A stretch of DNA of 38,657 nucleotides. Source: JANNNF01 sp040385825. GTDB lineage: Bacteria > Pseudomonadota > Alphaproteobacteria > Rhodobacterales > Rhodobacteraceae. The translations under genes and the position numbers were made by a program. Location of the stretch: NCBI GenBank assembly GCA_040385825.1, contig JAZKGQ010000033.1:1-38657 (forward strand), in the 5' to 3' direction. The notes beneath the pieces were generated by a model. The model did not search any database. It was given only the letters and a program-made list of their open reading frames with translations, and was not told the origin of the DNA. This document shows positions 24,230-32,713 of this stretch, one piece after another (positions within the stretch are counted from its first letter, which is position 1; every line of letters begins with the position of its first letter).

Positions 24230-25891
24230 TCATGAAATCCGCCCCTTCATCAACTGCTCCAGATCGCCGCCATAGCGCGCGATCAACCCGGCGCGGCGCA
24301 AGGTCATCGCCGGGTAGTCGGGATCATCCCGGATCAGCGCCAGACTGAAATCCGGCTCGGCGCGCTGCAGGTTGCGCAAGACGCGGGCGGCCTTTTCGCG
24401 GGCACCTGCGGCCAGATACAGAAACAGCAACGGCCGCATCGCGCCGCGAAAGGTGGGGGATCGGTAATGCGCGGCCTCGCAATGGGCGGTCGCCACATCG
24501 TACATGCCGGCCCGGATCGCCGCCAACCCCGACAGCGATTCCCACCAGTGGACATAGCTGGTGCGCGCCGCAATCTCGGCCCCGGTGCGGGCGGCGGCCA
24601 GCGCATCGGCAAACTGCCCCGCCCGGATCATCGCCCCGGCCTGCGCGGCATAGCCAAAGGCGTTGAACGGGCTGAGCGCAACGGAATCGCGCGCCAGCAC
24701 CGTGCCTGCCTCGGGGTTTTCATCGACCATCACCCGCACGGCAGACACCAGCGCCAGCACCAGCGGATTGGCGCGCGACAGTTCCAGCGCCTTGCGGGCA
24801 TAGGCGTCGGCCTCCTCGGTCAGACGCGTCTGATCGGGTTCGGTGCGTTCGACATACATGATCTGCCGCACCAGCGACCGCCAGGCATAGGCGCGGGCAG
24901 AAGGGGCGATGGCCAGCGCCTGCACCAGCATGTCATCGGCATCGCGCAGGCGGGCGGCGTCATAGCTGAACATCTCGGGCAGGGCGCGGGCGATCAGGGC
25001 ATTGGCCCGCCACGCCCCGCCCAGGCCCGCGCTCAGCCGCGGCACATGCGACAGCGCGGCCTCGGCGGCCTGAAACACCAGCGACGGGAAGGTGCCGCCG
25101 CTGATGAAATCGGCCTGCGCCATCGGCAAGGTGACCCGCTGGTTCCAGATCGCCTGATTGTGCGACAGGGTGGACAGGCTGACCAGAATATGGATGCGGT
25201 CGCCGATCTGCGCGCCCTCGACATGCAGCAGCATGCCTTCGGGCGGCAGGTCGGGTGGCAGGGCCGCACCGCCTGCGCCGAACGTGTCGATATGGGCAAA
25301 CTCGGCCATCAGGCGGCCAATGCTGTCGGCCAGCGCCATGCCCATGAAACTGCCCACCCCGGCAGGCAGGCTGCCCAGCCGGATCACGAAGGGCATCCGC
25401 GCAGGCATCTGCGCCACGGGGGGGGCGGCGGCGGGGGGCACCACCACCACACGCGGCACCGCAAAGACCGTATCGATCCGCGCGCGTTCGTCGCGCAACC
25501 AGTCGACAAAGGCCTGATCGACGATGTCGATGCCTTCCAGAAACTCGCGCCCCGCCATCAACGAGGCCGTCACCGCCGCCGCATCCTGCAAATCAGTGCT
25601 CACCTCGGCCAGCCGTATCGAATCGCGGTCGGCGTGCAGCAGGTCTGCGCCATCGCCCATGGCCCGGCGAATATCCATCAGGGCCTGACGCAGGCTGCCG
25701 CTGGCCTGTTCGGGGGCGCGGTCGGACCAGAGCTTGGCCTCCAGCCAGCGGCGGGTGCGGCGCCTGTCCGGGGTCTGGCACAACATGGCCAGCAGCGCCC
25801 GCGATTTTGCCCCGCGGGGCGTGCAATCGCGCCCCAGGCTGTCGCGCATCTCGAACACGCCCACGAGGCGAATTTGCATCCTTGATCCCAT
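24230..25891 (-). CDS. SARP/BTAD-type transcriptional regulator with TPR-like C-terminal region
   Basis: A 553-residue protein. Residues about 1-95 form a winged-helix DNA-binding domain of the SARP/OmpR kind (MQIRLVGVFEM, RDCTPRGAKSRALLAMLC, GSLRQALMDIRRAMG). Residues about 100-140 resemble a BTAD start (REFLEGIDIVDQAFVDWLRDERARID). A middle part (about 170-290) resembles the TolB-like/adenylate-cyclase-associated domain seen in CadC-like regulators (GVGSFMGMALADSIGRLMAEF). The rest is helical, with Ala-rich repeats suggesting TPR. No membrane segment or receiver domain is seen. It is divergent from the NHG-repeat gene and could control it. An ATG at 25879 is an alternative start. Confidence 0.8.
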   Translation of the reverse strand: MGSRMQIRLVGVFEMRDSLGRDCTPRGAKSRALLAMLCQTPDRRRTRRWLEAKLWSDRAPEQASGSLRQALMDIRRAMGDGADLLHADRDSIRLAEVSTDLQDAAAVTASLMAGREFLEGIDIVDQAFVDWLRDERARIDTVFAVPRVVVVPPAAAPPVAQMPARMPFVIRLGSLPAGVGSFMGMALADSIGRLMAEFAHIDTFGAGGAALPPDLPPEGMLLHVEGAQIGDRIHILVSLSTLSHNQAIWNQRVTLPMAQADFISGGTFPSLVFQAAEAALSHVPRLSAGLGGAWRANALIARALPEMFSYDAARLRDADDMLVQALAIAPSARAYAWRSLVRQIMYVERTEPDQTRLTEEADAYARKALELSRANPLVLALVSAVRVMVDENPEAGTVLARDSVALSPFNAFGYAAQAGAMIRAGQFADALAAARTGAEIAARTSYVHWWESLSGLAAIRAGMYDVATAHCEAAHYRSPTFRGAMRPLLFLYLAAGAREKAARVLRNLQRAEPDFSLALIRDDPDYPAMTLRRAGLIARYGGDLEQLMKGRIS

Positions 25892-26060
25892 GCTTCAGGT
25901 CAGACCGACCATAGCGCAGCGCCGCCAATGTGCAAACGCCGTGAAATCTTCGTTAAAGCGCGGCGCAGAGCCGAACGGGCCCTTTGAGAATTGGGGAATT
26001 GGCGGCACTCTGGGTCCATTGGGGGGCCTGTTGGGCGGCCAGTTTGGTCAGGAGCGTTTC

Positions 26061-27293
26061 ATGTCGGTGTTTGGCAATCACGGAAATCACGGCAACCATG
26101 GCAACCATGGAAATCACGGCAACCATGGTAACCATGGCAATCATGGGAACCACGGCAACCATGGCAGTCACGCGGGCGGCGGGGCCTCGCCCGCGCTGAC
26201 CCATGCCCTGGCCCAGACTGCCGAGGCCCTGATGGGCTATTGGGATGGCACCGTCCCCCCCCGCCCGCATATTGCCGCCGACCCCTTTGTCCGGCTGCTG
26301 CGGATGCAGCCCGACGCCCGCATGGCGACCCTGATGCAAGAGGCCATGTCGCTGTACGCCGTGGTGCCGAAGGGGGCAGGCTATGCCTTGCGGGCAAGCC
26401 GGGCCGCAGATCGGCCCACAGATCGGCCCACAGAGTCGGCAGACAAAGAAACGGGCGCCGGCCTGGTCGTGCATCTGACCCCGCCAAATGCCGCCAAGAC
26501 CGCAGCCCAGATGGCCGATCTGCGCAGCGCGATGGATCTGCGCGCCGACCGGATGACCGAGATCCTGGTGCAGCAGACCGACCTTCTGTCGTTCTTCGGC
26601 GCGCAGCAGATGCTGGTGGGCAGCCGCAAGGCCGCGACCATGCTGCTGTTGCAGGCCCTGATGGCCGGGCTGATCCCGCAGGAAATGCGGATCAAGCATT
26701 TTTGCTCGACCCCCCGCCCGATCGAGCTGTGGCCGCAGATCCAGCCGATGATCCAGACCCCCGGCCATTCGGCCTACCCTTCCGGCCATGCGACCGAAGC
26801 CTTTGCCTTTGCCAGCCTGATCGCCGCCCTGCGGCTGGCCGGCAGCGGGGTTGCCGCCGCAGATCTGATCCCGGCGCTGCTGGCCAGGCTGTTGCCGGTG
26901 ATGGTGTCGGCCTCGACAATGGACCAGGATGTCTTGCTGTTCCGTCTGGCGGCGCGGATTGCCGACAACCGCACTGTGGCGGGGGTGCATTACCCGGTGG
27001 ATTCCGCCCATGGCGGGCTGTTCGGCCTGGGGGCGACGCTGGCCTTCATCGGGCATTGCCTGGGCGGCGGGGAGGGGATCAAGGTGCCGACATGGCAGGC
27101 CGATGCCGAGGATTGGCCGGGTGATTTCACGCTGCGCAAATGGTGTGCCGCCCTGGGGGATGCGCCGGATCGTGGCTGGCGGCGCAAGCCGGTCGCCCTG
27201 GCCAAGGCCGAGGACTGGCATCTGCTGCCCCTGCTGTGGACTGCCGCTGTGGCAGAATGGGGCCCGCTGCCGGTGCCGCCGATCCTGCTCTGA
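26061..27293 (+). CDS. PAP2/vanadium-haloperoxidase-like protein with N-terminal (Asn-His-Gly)10 repeat
   Basis: A 410-residue protein. After MSVFG come ten perfect Asn-His-Gly units (residues 6-35), then SHAGGG and a linker. A second small repeat, DRPT twice, lies at 117-124. The catalytic signature is complete: K212 with R218-P219, PSGH at 239-242 and R304-x3-G-x-H310-x3-D314. No signal peptide precedes the repeat, so it seems cytoplasmic unless exported another way. The His-rich tract suggests metal binding, which is inference. The ATG at 26061 has an AGGAG site 8 nt upstream; a longer frame runs antisense into the regulator gene and was rejected. Its end converges on the subtilisin-like gene. 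Confidence 0.85.
   Translation: MSVFGNHGNHGNHGNHGNHGNHGNHGNHGNHGNHGSHAGGGASPALTHALAQTAEALMGYWDGTVPPRPHIAADPFVRLLRMQPDARMATLMQEAMSLYAVVPKGAGYALRASRAADRPTDRPTESADKETGAGLVVHLTPPNAAKTAAQMADLRSAMDLRADRMTEILVQQTDLLSFFGAQQMLVGSRKAATMLLLQALMAGLIPQEMRIKHFCSTPRPIELWPQIQPMIQTPGHSAYPSGHATEAFAFASLIAALRLAGSGVAAADLIPALLARLLPVMVSASTMDQDVLLFRLAARIADNRTVAGVHYPVDSAHGGLFGLGATLAFIGHCLGGGEGIKVPTWQADAEDWPGDFTLRKWCAALGDAPDRGWRRKPVALAKAEDWHLLPLLWTAAVAEWGPLPVPPILL
26076..26165 (+). repeat. Ten tandem 9-bp codon repeats encoding Asn-His-Gly
   Basis: Ten consecutive AAY-CAY-GGN units. The units differ at many third positions (AAT/AAC, CAC/CAT, all four glycine codons) but never change an amino acid, so the peptide rather than the DNA is conserved. 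Confidence 0.95.
26407..26430 (+). repeat. 12-bp tandem duplication within the PAP2-like gene
   Basis: CAGATCGGCCCA occurs twice in direct contact, followed by a partial third copy. It encodes the DRPT-DRPT linker and does not shift the frame. Confidence 0.85.
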
Positions 27294-27324
27294 TCCGACG
27301 GGGGGCCGTTACGCCATTTTGCCG

Positions 27325-29376
27325 TTACGCCGGCACCCCAGACCTCAGCACCCCTGCCCCCAGCACTGGCGACAGCGGCCCCGCCGCGGTCGGGCCCAGC
27401 AGGGCCAGCCGTTCGGCGGCGGCGGTCCGCAGATGCGGCGGCGTGGTCAGGAAATACAGCGCCAGCCGCCGGGTGACCTGCGGGGCGGCGGCACTGGTGC
27501 CCGAGATCCGCGCAACCGACCCCGACAGAACCCCCGCAGCCCGCAGCCCGGACAGGATCATGCCATCATCCCCCCGCGCCGCCAGAGACGGCCCCGCCGA
27601 TTCGTCCGGGCGGCTCAGATGTACCGCCCCCGAGGCCGAATAGCGGCTGGCGCGATAGCCGCCCGGCTGACCGGGGCACGGGCGCGCCGCCCCGACAAAA
27701 TACAGCGACGGATGATCCGCCCCCGCAAAAGCCACCGCCGTACCTTCGCGCGTGACCGGGCAGCCCGGTTCCTGGCCCGCCAGCACGGGCGCGGTGAAAT
27801 CGCGTGTCTCGTCATCCCAGTCCCAGCCATCGGGATGGTCCAGCCAGCTTTGCCGCCCCAGAATGCGATAGCCGGACGGCGTGTCATCGCGCTGAACCCT
27901 TGCTGTCAGCCGCACCGGCTCGGCGGTCAGGGTCACCACCTCGATGCGCCACAGCCCTGACGGAGCCAGTGCCGCAGGGCCAATGCCCGCCGAGGGCGCA
28001 AGCGTCAGATGCAGCAGGTCATGGTCGGCCTCTTGCCCCGAAACGATGGCCGCCACCGGCCCCTGCGGCGTGTTCAGCCGGTGGCCCTCGCCCGCCATGG
28101 GCCAGTCCAGATCAATGCGTGGCAGGCCTGACCCCACCGGCGGCACCAGCCCGACCCGCAGCCCGATATGATTGCCCTTGCCCACCCGCAGTTCAAGAAA
28201 GCTGGGGGTGTGGTCGTCCGGCAGCAAGCGCCAGTCCAGATGCAGCGGCGCTGCCCTGCGGAAATCGGTGCGCGCCACCAGCCGCTGACGGCGCGCATTG
28301 CCGTAGGCGGCAACAATCCGCACCTCGGCCCCCCCGGCCATGCGGGCGTGGCGGGCGATTTCATGGCGCATCCAGTCGGCCAGAAAGGCCGTCTCGTCGC
28401 CCGGTCCGGCCAAAGACCCCAGCGACAGGTTGATCACCACCACCGGCACGCGGCCATCGCCTTGTGCGGATTGCAAGACCTGCGCGAGAATCCAGCGTAT
28501 GCCCTGCGCCACATAGCCTTCCAGCCGCCGCCCGCTGCTGTCGCGGATCGCGGCAGAGGGCACCTGCACCGCCAGCAGAGGCAGGCCCGACATCGGGTCG
28601 CCGTCCGCAAAATCCCCGCCCCCGGCCAGATCCATGACATGGGTGCCATGCGCCACCCGGTGGTTCGTGCCGGACCGATCCGTCCGGGGCACCAGCGCGC
28701 GGTTCAGCAGGCCGTATATCTCGGCCTCGGACCCGCCCGAGGCCAGCATCGCGTCAATCCCGCCCCCTGTCAGCATCCGGCCGCACAGCACATCCTCCAC
28801 CCCGTCGGCAGGGTCGGACCCGACCCGTTCCGCCGCCTGCATCCACAGGCCCGACACCCGCGTATGCGCAGCATCGGCCCGGAAGCGCGCGTTCAGAAAG
28901 CCGATGCCATCATCGATCACCGCCACCACGGGGCGCCCCGGCACAAACCTGTGCCTGTGCCGCACCCGCGGGGCCAGAGAGGCGTCGGGCGAGGGCGCCG
29001 CAGGCATCAGCACCGAACGACCGACATGCAGCACCTGCCAGAACGCGGGCACGGCGGCCAGCAAGGCGCGCGGGCACCACGCGACCAGCCGCACCTCATG
29101 CGGCGGCCAGCCGGTGCCGGTCCATGTGGCCTCGAACTCCAGCAGATCGCGTTCATGCTGCGCATACAGGACATCGGGCAGCGCCAGCGAGGCGGCAATC
29201 ACCCCGGCAAGATCCCTGTCGCCAAATCCGGGGTCTTTCAGCCTTGCAAACACCGGCACCAGACGGCGGTGGCCCGGCATCGGCGGCGGGTCCGATGCGG
29301 CCTCCCACGCGACATAGCCGCCATGGGCCAGCCCGTCGCGCAGCATCATCCAGCCTGTGTTTTCTGCCGCTTCCAT
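27325..29376 (-). CDS. S8 (subtilisin) family serine peptidase without signal peptide
   Basis: A 683-residue protein. The catalytic triad is readable: Asp155 in VAVIDDGIGF, His243 in HGTHVMDLAG, and Ser near 628 in SGTSAAAPQV; YGN at 358-360 may supply the oxyanion Asn. About 145 residues of unassigned sequence precede the catalytic domain and a beta-rich insert of about 200 residues separates the His and Ser regions. No signal peptide or membrane segment is seen. The ATG at 29376 was chosen because GGAGG lies 5 nt upstream; the open frame continues upstream with no conserved sequence. It converges with the NHG-repeat gene (31-nt gap) and is divergent from the oxoamine synthase. Confidence 0.85.
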   Translation of the reverse strand: MEAAENTGWMMLRDGLAHGGYVAWEAASDPPPMPGHRRLVPVFARLKDPGFGDRDLAGVIAASLALPDVLYAQHERDLLEFEATWTGTGWPPHEVRLVAWCPRALLAAVPAFWQVLHVGRSVLMPAAPSPDASLAPRVRHRHRFVPGRPVVAVIDDGIGFLNARFRADAAHTRVSGLWMQAAERVGSDPADGVEDVLCGRMLTGGGIDAMLASGGSEAEIYGLLNRALVPRTDRSGTNHRVAHGTHVMDLAGGGDFADGDPMSGLPLLAVQVPSAAIRDSSGRRLEGYVAQGIRWILAQVLQSAQGDGRVPVVVINLSLGSLAGPGDETAFLADWMRHEIARHARMAGGAEVRIVAAYGNARRQRLVARTDFRRAAPLHLDWRLLPDDHTPSFLELRVGKGNHIGLRVGLVPPVGSGLPRIDLDWPMAGEGHRLNTPQGPVAAIVSGQEADHDLLHLTLAPSAGIGPAALAPSGLWRIEVVTLTAEPVRLTARVQRDDTPSGYRILGRQSWLDHPDGWDWDDETRDFTAPVLAGQEPGCPVTREGTAVAFAGADHPSLYFVGAARPCPGQPGGYRASRYSASGAVHLSRPDESAGPSLAARGDDGMILSGLRAAGVLSGSVARISGTSAAAPQVTRRLALYFLTTPPHLRTAAAERLALLGPTAAGPLSPVLGAGVLRSGVPA

Positions 29377-29544
29377 ATCTGCCTCCATGCCTGCCACTTG
29401 GCTGAACCATGCCCGCAGCTTGCCACAGGTCATTGCGCATTTCGCCTGCCCCGTGCTGGTCCGTGCCGGTTCGGGGTGCATTTCACGATGATTTAACGCG
29501 CGTTCACAGCGGGGGCGGGGGCATGATCGATCCATCAGATCACC

Positions 29545-29558
29545 GGGCAGGACTGCCC
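29545..29558. promoter_or_regulatory. Short inverted repeat upstream of the oxoamine synthase gene
   Basis: GGGCAG-GA-CTGCCC, a 6-bp perfect inverted repeat, lies 31 nt before the oxoamine synthase start in the 213-bp divergent gap. It could be an operator; nothing else recognisable was seen in the gap. Confidence 0.25.
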
Positions 29559-29589
29559 GAACAGCCCAGCCGACAAAAGGACCACCCCG

Positions 29590-30927
29590 ATGCCTGTTTC
29601 TGCCCCCGATCTGTATGGCACGCTGACCAGCAGCCAGTACGATGCCCAGGCCCGCAGCCTGTGCGCGCGCTGGCATCCGCTGATCGCGTGGCAGGCGGCG
29701 CGTATCGGGGCGGGGCTGCATCCGCAGGGGCGGGTGGCCATGTCGCGCACCGCGACCAAGATGATGGCGCTGGACCCGGCAGGGCGGCCCCTGTCGGGCG
29801 TCAACTTTGCATCGCAGGATTACCTCAGCCTGTCGCAGCACCCGGCGCTGCATGCGGCGGTCGGCGTCACGGCCGGACGGGGCGGGCTGCACGCCAACGG
29901 CTCGCCGCCGCTGATGGGGCTGTCAACGCCGCTGATCGCGCTGGAAACCCGTGTGGCGCAATTCCTGCGCCTGACCGAAGCCGCCGTCTTTGCCAGCGGG
30001 GCCGAGGCCAACCGGGCCGCGATCCGCACCCTGATCCGCGCGGGGGACCATGTGGTGATCGACGCGGGCGCCCATTCGGCCTTCTTTGAATCGGCCCGCG
30101 CGATCACCCGCCATGTCCATCGCACGCCCCCGGCATCAGCCGATGCGGTGGAACGCCGCTTGCGGCGGTTGCGGCGGGAAAACCCCAAGGCCGGGTTGCT
30201 GGTCGTGACCAGCGCCGTTGCGGCCTTCAGCGCCGATATTCCCGATCTGGCGGCGCTGGCCGATCTGTGCCGCGAACACGGCGCCACACTGCTGGTCGAT
30301 GTGGCGCATGATCTGGGGGCCATGGGGCCGACCGGGCGGGGCGTGCTGGAATTGCAGGCCATGCTGGCGCGGGTGGATGTGGTCACCGGCAGCTTTGCCA
30401 AATGCTTTGGCAGCAACGGCGGCTTTGTCGCCAGCCGCGATCCCGCCCTGAAACCCGCGCTGCGGTTTTCGCGCGCGGGCCAGGGCGGCAGTTCGGCGCT
30501 GTCACCGCTTCAGGCGGCGGTCATTCTGGCGGCATTCGACATTGTCGAAAGCCCCGAAGGGGCTGTACGGCGGCAACGGCTGCTGGCCAATGTGCTGCGC
30601 CTGCGCAACCATCTGATGGCGGACGGGTTCGTGCTGATGGGGCGCAGCGCGCCCTTTGTTCCGGTGCGGCTGGAAAGCCTGCCCGCCGCCCGCCAGATGA
30701 CGGCAGCGGTAGAGGCTGAAGGCGCGCTTGTGACCCTGCTGGAAAACCCCGCCGTGGCCGGGCATGCGCCCCGGTGGCGGTTGCAGTTGATGGCCGATCA
30801 TTCCACCGCCGAGATCGACCATTTCGCCAGCCTCGCCCGCGCCCTGCGGCCCGGAAACCCAAGCCCCCGCCCGTCAAGAACCCGCGCCGCCAGGGACAAA
30901 CTGCCCACCCCCCCGATCAGCGCCTGA
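29590..30927 (+). CDS. Alpha-oxoamine synthase family PLP enzyme
   Basis: A 445-residue fold-type I PLP enzyme of the family containing 8-amino-7-oxononanoate synthase, aminoketobutyrate CoA ligase, ALA synthase and serine palmitoyltransferase. Landmarks: NFASQDYLSLSQHP at 72-84, GSPPLMG (substrate loop) near 104-110, His162, Asp237-x-Ala-His240 (PLP ring contacts) and the Schiff-base Lys271 in TGSFAKCFGSNGG. These enzymes condense an amino acid with an acyl-CoA and lose CO2. The first 50 residues extend beyond the usual start of AONS, as in serine palmitoyltransferase-like members. Substrates cannot be assigned; no biotin genes are nearby. An AAGG site precedes the ATG. Confidence 0.85.
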   Translation: MPVSAPDLYGTLTSSQYDAQARSLCARWHPLIAWQAARIGAGLHPQGRVAMSRTATKMMALDPAGRPLSGVNFASQDYLSLSQHPALHAAVGVTAGRGGLHANGSPPLMGLSTPLIALETRVAQFLRLTEAAVFASGAEANRAAIRTLIRAGDHVVIDAGAHSAFFESARAITRHVHRTPPASADAVERRLRRLRRENPKAGLLVVTSAVAAFSADIPDLAALADLCREHGATLLVDVAHDLGAMGPTGRGVLELQAMLARVDVVTGSFAKCFGSNGGFVASRDPALKPALRFSRAGQGGSSALSPLQAAVILAAFDIVESPEGAVRRQRLLANVLRLRNHLMADGFVLMGRSAPFVPVRLESLPAARQMTAAVEAEGALVTLLENPAVAGHAPRWRLQLMADHSTAEIDHFASLARALRPGNPSPRPSRTRAARDKLPTPPISA

Positions 30928-30932
30928 CCCGG

Positions 30933-31667
30933 CTAACGCTTGACGCTGGCGGTGACATAGTTGCACGATAGATCGCGCGCCGACAGGCTCCAGCTCCATC
31001 CCAGGGGGTTGAAGACCATGCCCTTGGAATCCACCGGGTCCAGACCGGCCCGGCGGATCAGGTCGGTCAGTTCGTCCGGGGTGATGAACTTGCGCCAGTC
31101 ATGCGTGCCCTTGGGCAACCAGCCCATCACCCATTCCGCCCCGACAATCGCCATCGCAAAGGATTTGGCGTTGCGGTTCAGGGTGGAACAGATCATCAGC
31201 CCACCGGGTTTCAGCAACTGCTGACAGGCGGTGAGGTAAGCCAGCGGGTCGGCCACATGCTCGACCACCTCCATGTTCAGCACCACATCGAACTGCTCGC
31301 CCCCTGCCGCCATGTCTTCGGCTGTGGTGTGGCGGTAATCGATGCTCAGGCCCGACTGCGCCGCGTGGACCTGCGCCACCGGAATGTTGCGCGGCGCGGC
31401 ATCGGCCCCCACCACATCGGCCCCCAACCGGGCCATCGGTTCCGACAGCAGCCCGCCACCGCAGCCGATGTCCAGCAGACGCAGACCCGCAAGGGGCAAG
31501 GCCGCGGTCAGGTCGCGGTCAAACTCGGCCGCGATCTGGCGGGTGATGTAATCCAACCGGCAGGGGTTCAGCATGTGCAGCGGTTTGAACTTGCCCGCCG
31601 GGTTCCACCATTCTGCGGCCATCGCCTCGAATTTCGCCACTTCGGCTGGGTCTACGGTGGTCTGCAT
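30933..31667 (-). CDS. ubiG: Ubiquinone biosynthesis O-methyltransferase
   Basis: A 244-residue SAM-dependent methyltransferase that performs both O-methylations of ubiquinone synthesis. UbiG hallmarks: VDPAEVAKFEAMAAEWWNP at the N-terminus, LLDIGCGGGLLSEPMARLGA as the SAM loop, VLNMEVVEHVADP, TLNRNAKSF and GTHDWRKFITPDEL. The ATG at 31667 fits the family start; an in-frame ATG 14 codons upstream would overlap the pip promoter region. It is divergent from pip and converges on the oxoamine synthase with a 5-nt gap and no hairpin. Confidence 0.97.
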   Translation of the reverse strand: MQTTVDPAEVAKFEAMAAEWWNPAGKFKPLHMLNPCRLDYITRQIAAEFDRDLTAALPLAGLRLLDIGCGGGLLSEPMARLGADVVGADAAPRNIPVAQVHAAQSGLSIDYRHTTAEDMAAGGEQFDVVLNMEVVEHVADPLAYLTACQQLLKPGGLMICSTLNRNAKSFAMAIVGAEWVMGWLPKGTHDWRKFITPDELTDLIRRAGLDPVDSKGMVFNPLGWSWSLSARDLSCNYVTASVKR

Positions 31668-31693
31668 TCTACACTCGCCCTTCATCTGCCCGG

Positions 31694-31722
31694 TAGCGCC
31701 CTGCGCCATGTCCCGTTATATA
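31694..31722 (+). promoter_or_regulatory. Candidate pip promoter, very close to the start codon
   Basis: TATATA (31717-31722) lies 8 nt before the pip ATG; TAGCGC (31694-31699) is 17 nt upstream of it. Transcription would begin within 0-3 nt of the ATG, implying a leaderless or nearly leaderless message. Confidence 0.35.
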
Positions 31723-31730
31723 GAGCATCC

Positions 31731-32699
31731 ATGGATCACAGATCAGGCCAAAAGCGCGCAGTCGAGTTTCTGTACCCGCCGATCGACCCGTTCGATCAGC
31801 GGACAATAGACGTGGGCGACGGTCACAAGATCTATGTCGAGCAATGCGGCAGGCCAGATGGCATTCCGGTGATCGTTCTGCATGGCGGCCCCGGCGGCGG
31901 ATGCAGCCCTGCCATGCGGCGGTATTTCGACCCGACCGTGTACCGCGTGGTGCTGTTTGACCAGCGCGGCTGCGGGCGGTCGCGCCCCCATGCCAGCATC
32001 ATCGCCAACACCACCTGGCATCTGGTCGAAGACATCGAAACCATCCGCAAAGCGCTGAACATCGAAAAGTTCATCCTGTTTGGCGGCAGTTGGGGCGCGA
32101 CGCTGGCGCTGATCTACGCGATCACCCATCCGGCCCATGTCGCCCATCTGGTGCTGCGCGGGGTGTTCCTGATGACGCAGGCCGAACTGGCGTGGTTCTA
32201 CGGCGGCGGTGCCGGGTCGTTCTTCCCTGAACTCTGGGCGCGGTTTTCCGGGGCCATTCCGGTGGGGGAACGCAAGAACCTGATCCAAGCCTACCACCGC
32301 CGCCTGTTTTCCGGCAACATGATGGAGGAAACCCGCTTTGGCCGCATCTGGGCCAATTGGGAAAACGCCCTTGCCTCGGTTCACCATGACGGACCGATGG
32401 GCGAAAGCCCCGCCGACTATGCCCGCGCCTTTTCACGGCTGGAAAACCACTATTTCCACAACGCGGGCTTCTTGCAGGTCGATGGCTGGATCCTGCGCGA
32501 ACGGGGCCGGATCGAACACCTGCCTGCCGATATCGTGCAAGGCCGGTTCGACATGATCTGCCCGCCCGTATCGGCCTGGAAACTCTCCGATGGCTGGGAC
32601 CGCGCCACCCTGCGAATGATCCCCGTCGCAGGCCACGCCCTGTCCGAACCCGGCATTTCCGAGGCGCTGGTGCTGGCGATGGACCGGCTGCGCCGCTAA
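31731..32699 (+). CDS. pip: Proline iminopeptidase (alpha/beta hydrolase)
   Basis: A 322-residue enzyme that removes N-terminal proline from peptides. It shows HGGPGGG at 51-57 (oxyanion loop), DQRGCGRS, the nucleophile Ser120 in GGSWG, the family cap region with WANWENALA, and DMICPP plus AGHALSEPG near the C-terminus for the catalytic Asp and His. Length and motifs match the S33 family well. The upstream open frame runs antisense through ubiG and was rejected. It is followed after 14 nt by the DNA polymerase IV gene, probably as one transcript. Confidence 0.95.
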   Translation: MDHRSGQKRAVEFLYPPIDPFDQRTIDVGDGHKIYVEQCGRPDGIPVIVLHGGPGGGCSPAMRRYFDPTVYRVVLFDQRGCGRSRPHASIIANTTWHLVEDIETIRKALNIEKFILFGGSWGATLALIYAITHPAHVAHLVLRGVFLMTQAELAWFYGGGAGSFFPELWARFSGAIPVGERKNLIQAYHRRLFSGNMMEETRFGRIWANWENALASVHHDGPMGESPADYARAFSRLENHYFHNAGFLQVDGWILRERGRIEHLPADIVQGRFDMICPPVSAWKLSDGWDRATLRMIPVAGHALSEPGISEALVLAMDRLRR

Positions 32700-32713
32700 C
32701 TCCAAGGCCCCCC

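Noticed and set aside
26076..26165. Short tandem repeat considered as a CRISPR or minisatellite
   Set aside because: The period is 9 bp with no spacers, lies in frame in a gene, and varies only at synonymous positions.
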